A stretch of DNA of 64,000 nt, taken from the NCBI GenBank assembly GCA_050246945.1, contig JBFWVC010000002.1:1-64000 (forward strand), read 5' to 3'. The position numbers were made by a program, and so were the translations under genes. The notes below the pieces were generated by a model that saw nothing but the letters and a program-made list of their open reading frames with translations, searched no databases and had not been told where the DNA came from. Below are positions 61,826 to 64,000 of the stretch, in pieces. The stretch is from JAEUMD01 sp050246945 (GTDB lineage: Bacteria > Pseudomonadota > Alphaproteobacteria > Rhizobiales > Hyphomicrobiaceae). The first letter of the stretch is position 1; each line of letters starts with the position of its first letter.

Positions 61826-62296
61826 CTATTGGCGAGACACCTTGAAGGGGGACAATCGGCCAATGAACGTTTCAAATTTGGGGTAGCTGGCAAACTCACC
61901 CCTCAGCTTTCCCCAGGCTTCCCGCCATGCCTTGCGTGCGAAGGCCGCCTCGATCTCATCTGACCAAATCTTCCAAATGTCGCCCTGTATCCGCCCCATC
62001 GAACGCAGCGCAAATTCTTCGCTGCATAGGTTCAGATATCTACGCATGAAGTTCATGAAGATATGACGATGTTCCGGCGACAAATCTGCCATGCTTGCTT
62101 CGGGCGACAAGCCACGGATTTCCTCAGGCAGAGCTTGGGTGATTTCATCGTAGCGTCTGAAGAAGTCCAACGCGACGTTGGTTTGAAGCGTCTGTCGCTG
62201 CTTGTAGAAGCCGTATATAACTCCCCCAAATCCCAAGACTTCAACACCCAACCGAACAATATCCACCAAGCCGGTGACGCTGGAATCAATCAACAT
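61826..62296 (-). CDS. DUF4760-like single-span membrane protein, second
   Basis: A 156-residue protein with one membrane segment (VRLGVEVLGFGGVIYGFY) and a helical domain (NVALDFFRRYDEI, IFMNFMRRYLNLCSEEFAL). Same plan as 52604-53077, and both occur in cargo of island 2. GGAGG 4 bases before the ATG. A membrane effector in a toxin or defence setting is possible. Confidence 0.65.
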   Translation of the reverse strand: MLIDSSVTGLVDIVRLGVEVLGFGGVIYGFYKQRQTLQTNVALDFFRRYDEITQALPEEIRGLSPEASMADLSPEHRHIFMNFMRRYLNLCSEEFALRSMGRIQGDIWKIWSDEIEAAFARKAWREAWGKLRGEFASYPKFETFIGRLSPFKVSRQ

Positions 62297-62639
62297 CTCG
62301 CCTCCGAACGCTGCATGTCGTACCGGTCATCATCTTGTGTCAGGCCGTCCAGATATTGCCAATGCTAATTTCAAAGAAACCGCGGCAAGTCGCCGATTGG
62401 TGAGCGCAACGCGCTTTGTACTTGGTGTCCCAGGTGTCCCTATCTTCTCACGAGGAGTAGCTGGTTTGCTGGGTTAAAAGGAGCCACTGCAAACAACCAA
62501 ACATAGCAAGCTACCACTTTGAAGAATTTATGCGGGACAGACGGGACAGAACCGCAGGCATTTCCTGCGCTTTCTTTGATGTCCGCATAGCCCTTCTCGA
62601 AATCAGCTGACACTCCAAGGCAAACCTGCTGCGAGACTT
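62297..62639. other. Spacer with look-alike inverted tandem repeat
   Basis: About 340 bp without a gene. It contains the GTGTCCC/GGGACA element listed at 62424-62550. Confidence 0.5.
62424..62550. repeat. Inverted tandem repeat element, look-alike D
   Basis: Two GGTGTCCC units (62424-62431 and 62433-62440) on the left and two GGGACAGA units (62534-62550) on the right, 127 bp end to end. Same architecture and length as copies A and C but with different unit sequences. Confidence 0.6.
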
Positions 62640-63491
62640 CTATGATGATGTACAGCTGTCAGCTGTTTCGCTCAGCCTCAAGATCATGTCTCTGGCTATG
62701 TCTGCTTTCGTAACGACCAAGACTCCGCCAGATTGTTTCTTATGCTCAATCAAGATTCCGGCTACCGCAACACCTCGCTCAGGGGCTGGATCATGATCGC
62801 TAAGTGTAACGAAAATTGGAGCACCACTCATTCCTCGCATACCGACAGGAGAGGTTCGTCTATTTCCTCCGCCGCGAATGCCCCTCTTCTTCCATGTTAG
62901 GCCGATATGATCTCCAGCTCTTAGCCCCTGCTCCTTAAATGCAGTCTCAGACGCTGGAGCCGCAACAATTGGTAAATATGCGGAAGTCTGTGTCTCCTCT
63001 CTGCGATTGATATCCGCCTTGCTGGCGGGGAAGCCAATCAGGAGGTAGATGTCTCGTCCAATGGCAGGGCCACGTAACAACCACTCGAAAGGCATTGCAG
63101 CTCTGCCAGCTTCCGCATATGGCGGCATTCCAGACCCAACCAAACGCAGAACCGCAACGTCCAACTTATCGTCACTGCGATTTTGGGTCTCCGGCAGGCG
63201 AGTCATCAGCCCGACCGGGTGCAGGTTACGAAACTGCTTCAAGCCAACAGGAAACCCAATCTTGCAGTCTTTTCTCTCGACTTCGTCCAAAACATGGGCA
63301 GCGGAAACGAGATAGGAGTTGTCTTTATATTCGACTAAAAAGCCAGTCGCAAATTGCTCTGGATGCTTGGACTGCCCCAATCGAAACAACGGGACAATGA
63401 ATTTCTGCAGGTAGGCAGCAAGCGTCTCGGCTTCCGATGCGATACATTCGAAATTATCGTTGGTCAAAGGCTGTGCCTCGGTAGTTTCCAT
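62640..63491 (-). CDS. Trypsin-like serine peptidase (cytosolic)
   Basis: About 283 residues. Triad: His in YLVSAAHVLDEV, Asp in DKLDVAVLRLV and Ser in GMRGMSGAPIFV. No signal peptide is visible, so it probably acts inside the cell; intracellular trypsin-like proteases are frequent in defence islands. ATG 63491 and GTG 63494 are adjacent possible starts. It lies 132 bp left of the element D and is separate from the DUF4760-like gene. Confidence 0.78.
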   Translation of the reverse strand: METTEAQPLTNDNFECIASEAETLAAYLQKFIVPLFRLGQSKHPEQFATGFLVEYKDNSYLVSAAHVLDEVERKDCKIGFPVGLKQFRNLHPVGLMTRLPETQNRSDDKLDVAVLRLVGSGMPPYAEAGRAAMPFEWLLRGPAIGRDIYLLIGFPASKADINRREETQTSAYLPIVAAPASETAFKEQGLRAGDHIGLTWKKRGIRGGGNRRTSPVGMRGMSGAPIFVTLSDHDPAPERGVAVAGILIEHKKQSGGVLVVTKADIARDMILRLSETADSCTSS

Positions 63492-63574
63492 CACTCGGGT
63501 AAATGGTGCTCCTGATGAGATTTCTCACCTATGAAGCGATGCAGGCGCAACCGTCTTTGAGACTGCTCATCGTG

Positions 63575-64000
63575 CTATGGACCTCGGACTTTCCAGACCC
63601 AGCCGTCTATTGATTCTAAGACGCCAACTTTTTCGGCGGGCAATTTCCCCCTCCTATAGGCTTGGCGTTGATTAACTACCCAGTCACCCAGTTTGAAGCC
63701 TGTATCATCCACGTGTGATGCTGGGACGCGGGCATGCTTTTCTATAGCAACAAACGCCTTCAAACGCTCAAGTCCCTCTTCGAATTTCGACGCAAAGGGA
63801 TTCCAAGTCCAACCTTTTATATTTTCAAGAGCTGCAATGTTCTCTGGCGCAAGTTTGCCAGTCCTAAAGTCTCGCCTGCGATTGAAGACCCACAGTCCGA
63901 GTTTGAAGCCGGTCTCATCAACGTAAGTTGCTGGAACTTGGGCATGTTGCGTGTCGGCTGCGAACGCCTCCAGGCGCGCCATGCCCTTTTCAAAATGAGT
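63575..64000 (-). CDS. Helicase-associated-domain protein, cut by window edge
   Basis: The frame runs off the window (an in-frame ATG at 63982 is internal). Two ~65-residue repeats, each with a G-F-K-L-G-x-W-V-x-N-(Q/R)-R core (TGFKLGLWVFNRR; TGFKLGDWVVNQR) and a closing I-x-G-W-x-W, are the helicase-associated (HA) domain found at the end of large DEAD/DEAH-type helicases and in bacterial defence loci. The catalytic part would lie to the right, outside the window. Confidence 0.7.
   Translation of the reverse strand, partial: THFEKGMARLEAFAADTQHAQVPATYVDETGFKLGLWVFNRRRDFRTGKLAPENIAALENIKGWTWNPFASKFEEGLERLKAFVAIEKHARVPASHVDDTGFKLGDWVVNQRQAYRRGKLPAEKVGVLESIDGWVWKVRGP

Overview
The window looks like chromosomal DNA of a high-GC alphaproteobacterium of the Bradyrhizobium/Afipia/Rhodopseudomonas type. 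The basis is codon usage, the mix of genes (symporter with a small DUF4212 subunit and GlnD-like DUF294 proteins, SphA-like porin, H-NS-family protein) and the integrase families. This is inference from remembered families; no search was run. The DNA from about 45.8 kb onward is visibly richer in A+T than the rest, which suggests recent transfer.

Layout. 1-127: end of an IS5-type transposase. 185-5437: a two-gene RND efflux operon with a divergent TetR regulator. 5.4-10 kb: mobile-DNA scrapyard with a decayed short integrase, a zinc-ribbon protein, a secreted DsrE-like protein and two integrases truncated against each other. 10.1-15.8 kb: first integrative island (Arm-type integrase, unknown protein, excisionase-like HTH, DUF3631 P-loop NTPase, TubC-like docking protein, zinc-ribbon protein, winged-helix protein). 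16-27.5 kb: mostly envelope or secreted proteins (fasciclin, DUF1353, PPC-domain, SphA-like), a short integrase, a GDCCxxC metal-type protein, a complete IS5/IS427-type insertion sequence, a LuxR regulator and a frameshifted metallopeptidase. 27.8-37.9 kb: a solute (acetate-type) symporter operon with three small membrane proteins and a DUF294 protein, facing two large exonuclease-domain signalling proteins. 38-45 kb: decayed IS200 element, secreted trypsin-like protease, MgtA-type Mg2+ ATPase, zinc-ribbon protein, dodecin, M28 peptidase. 45.3-45.46 kb: a previously unannotated-looking structured RNA with two tandem similar domains and an intrinsic terminator. 45.8 kb to the end: second integrative island (integrase, two AlpA-type regulators, a 1,125-residue primase-helicase) followed by cargo.

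The second island is the most interesting part. Its replication protein is followed directly by a ~124-bp element built from two tandem GTCTCACTT units and two tandem GTGAGAC units in inverted orientation. Further copies or look-alikes of that element recur at 54.2, 58.5 and 62.4 kb and divide the cargo into blocks. One block is a two-gene operon: a PD-(D/E)XK plus DUF2779 (DEDD exonuclease) protein, then a GHKL ATPase fused to an HExxH...HHGxxF metallopeptidase-like domain. I infer a candidate defence system. Other cargo includes an H-NS-family silencer, a papain-like and a trypsin-like protease, a GIY-YIG nuclease, two small DUF4760-like membrane proteins and a helicase-associated-domain protein cut by the window edge.

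No tRNA, rRNA or CRISPR array was found. All functional statements rest on motif reading by eye.
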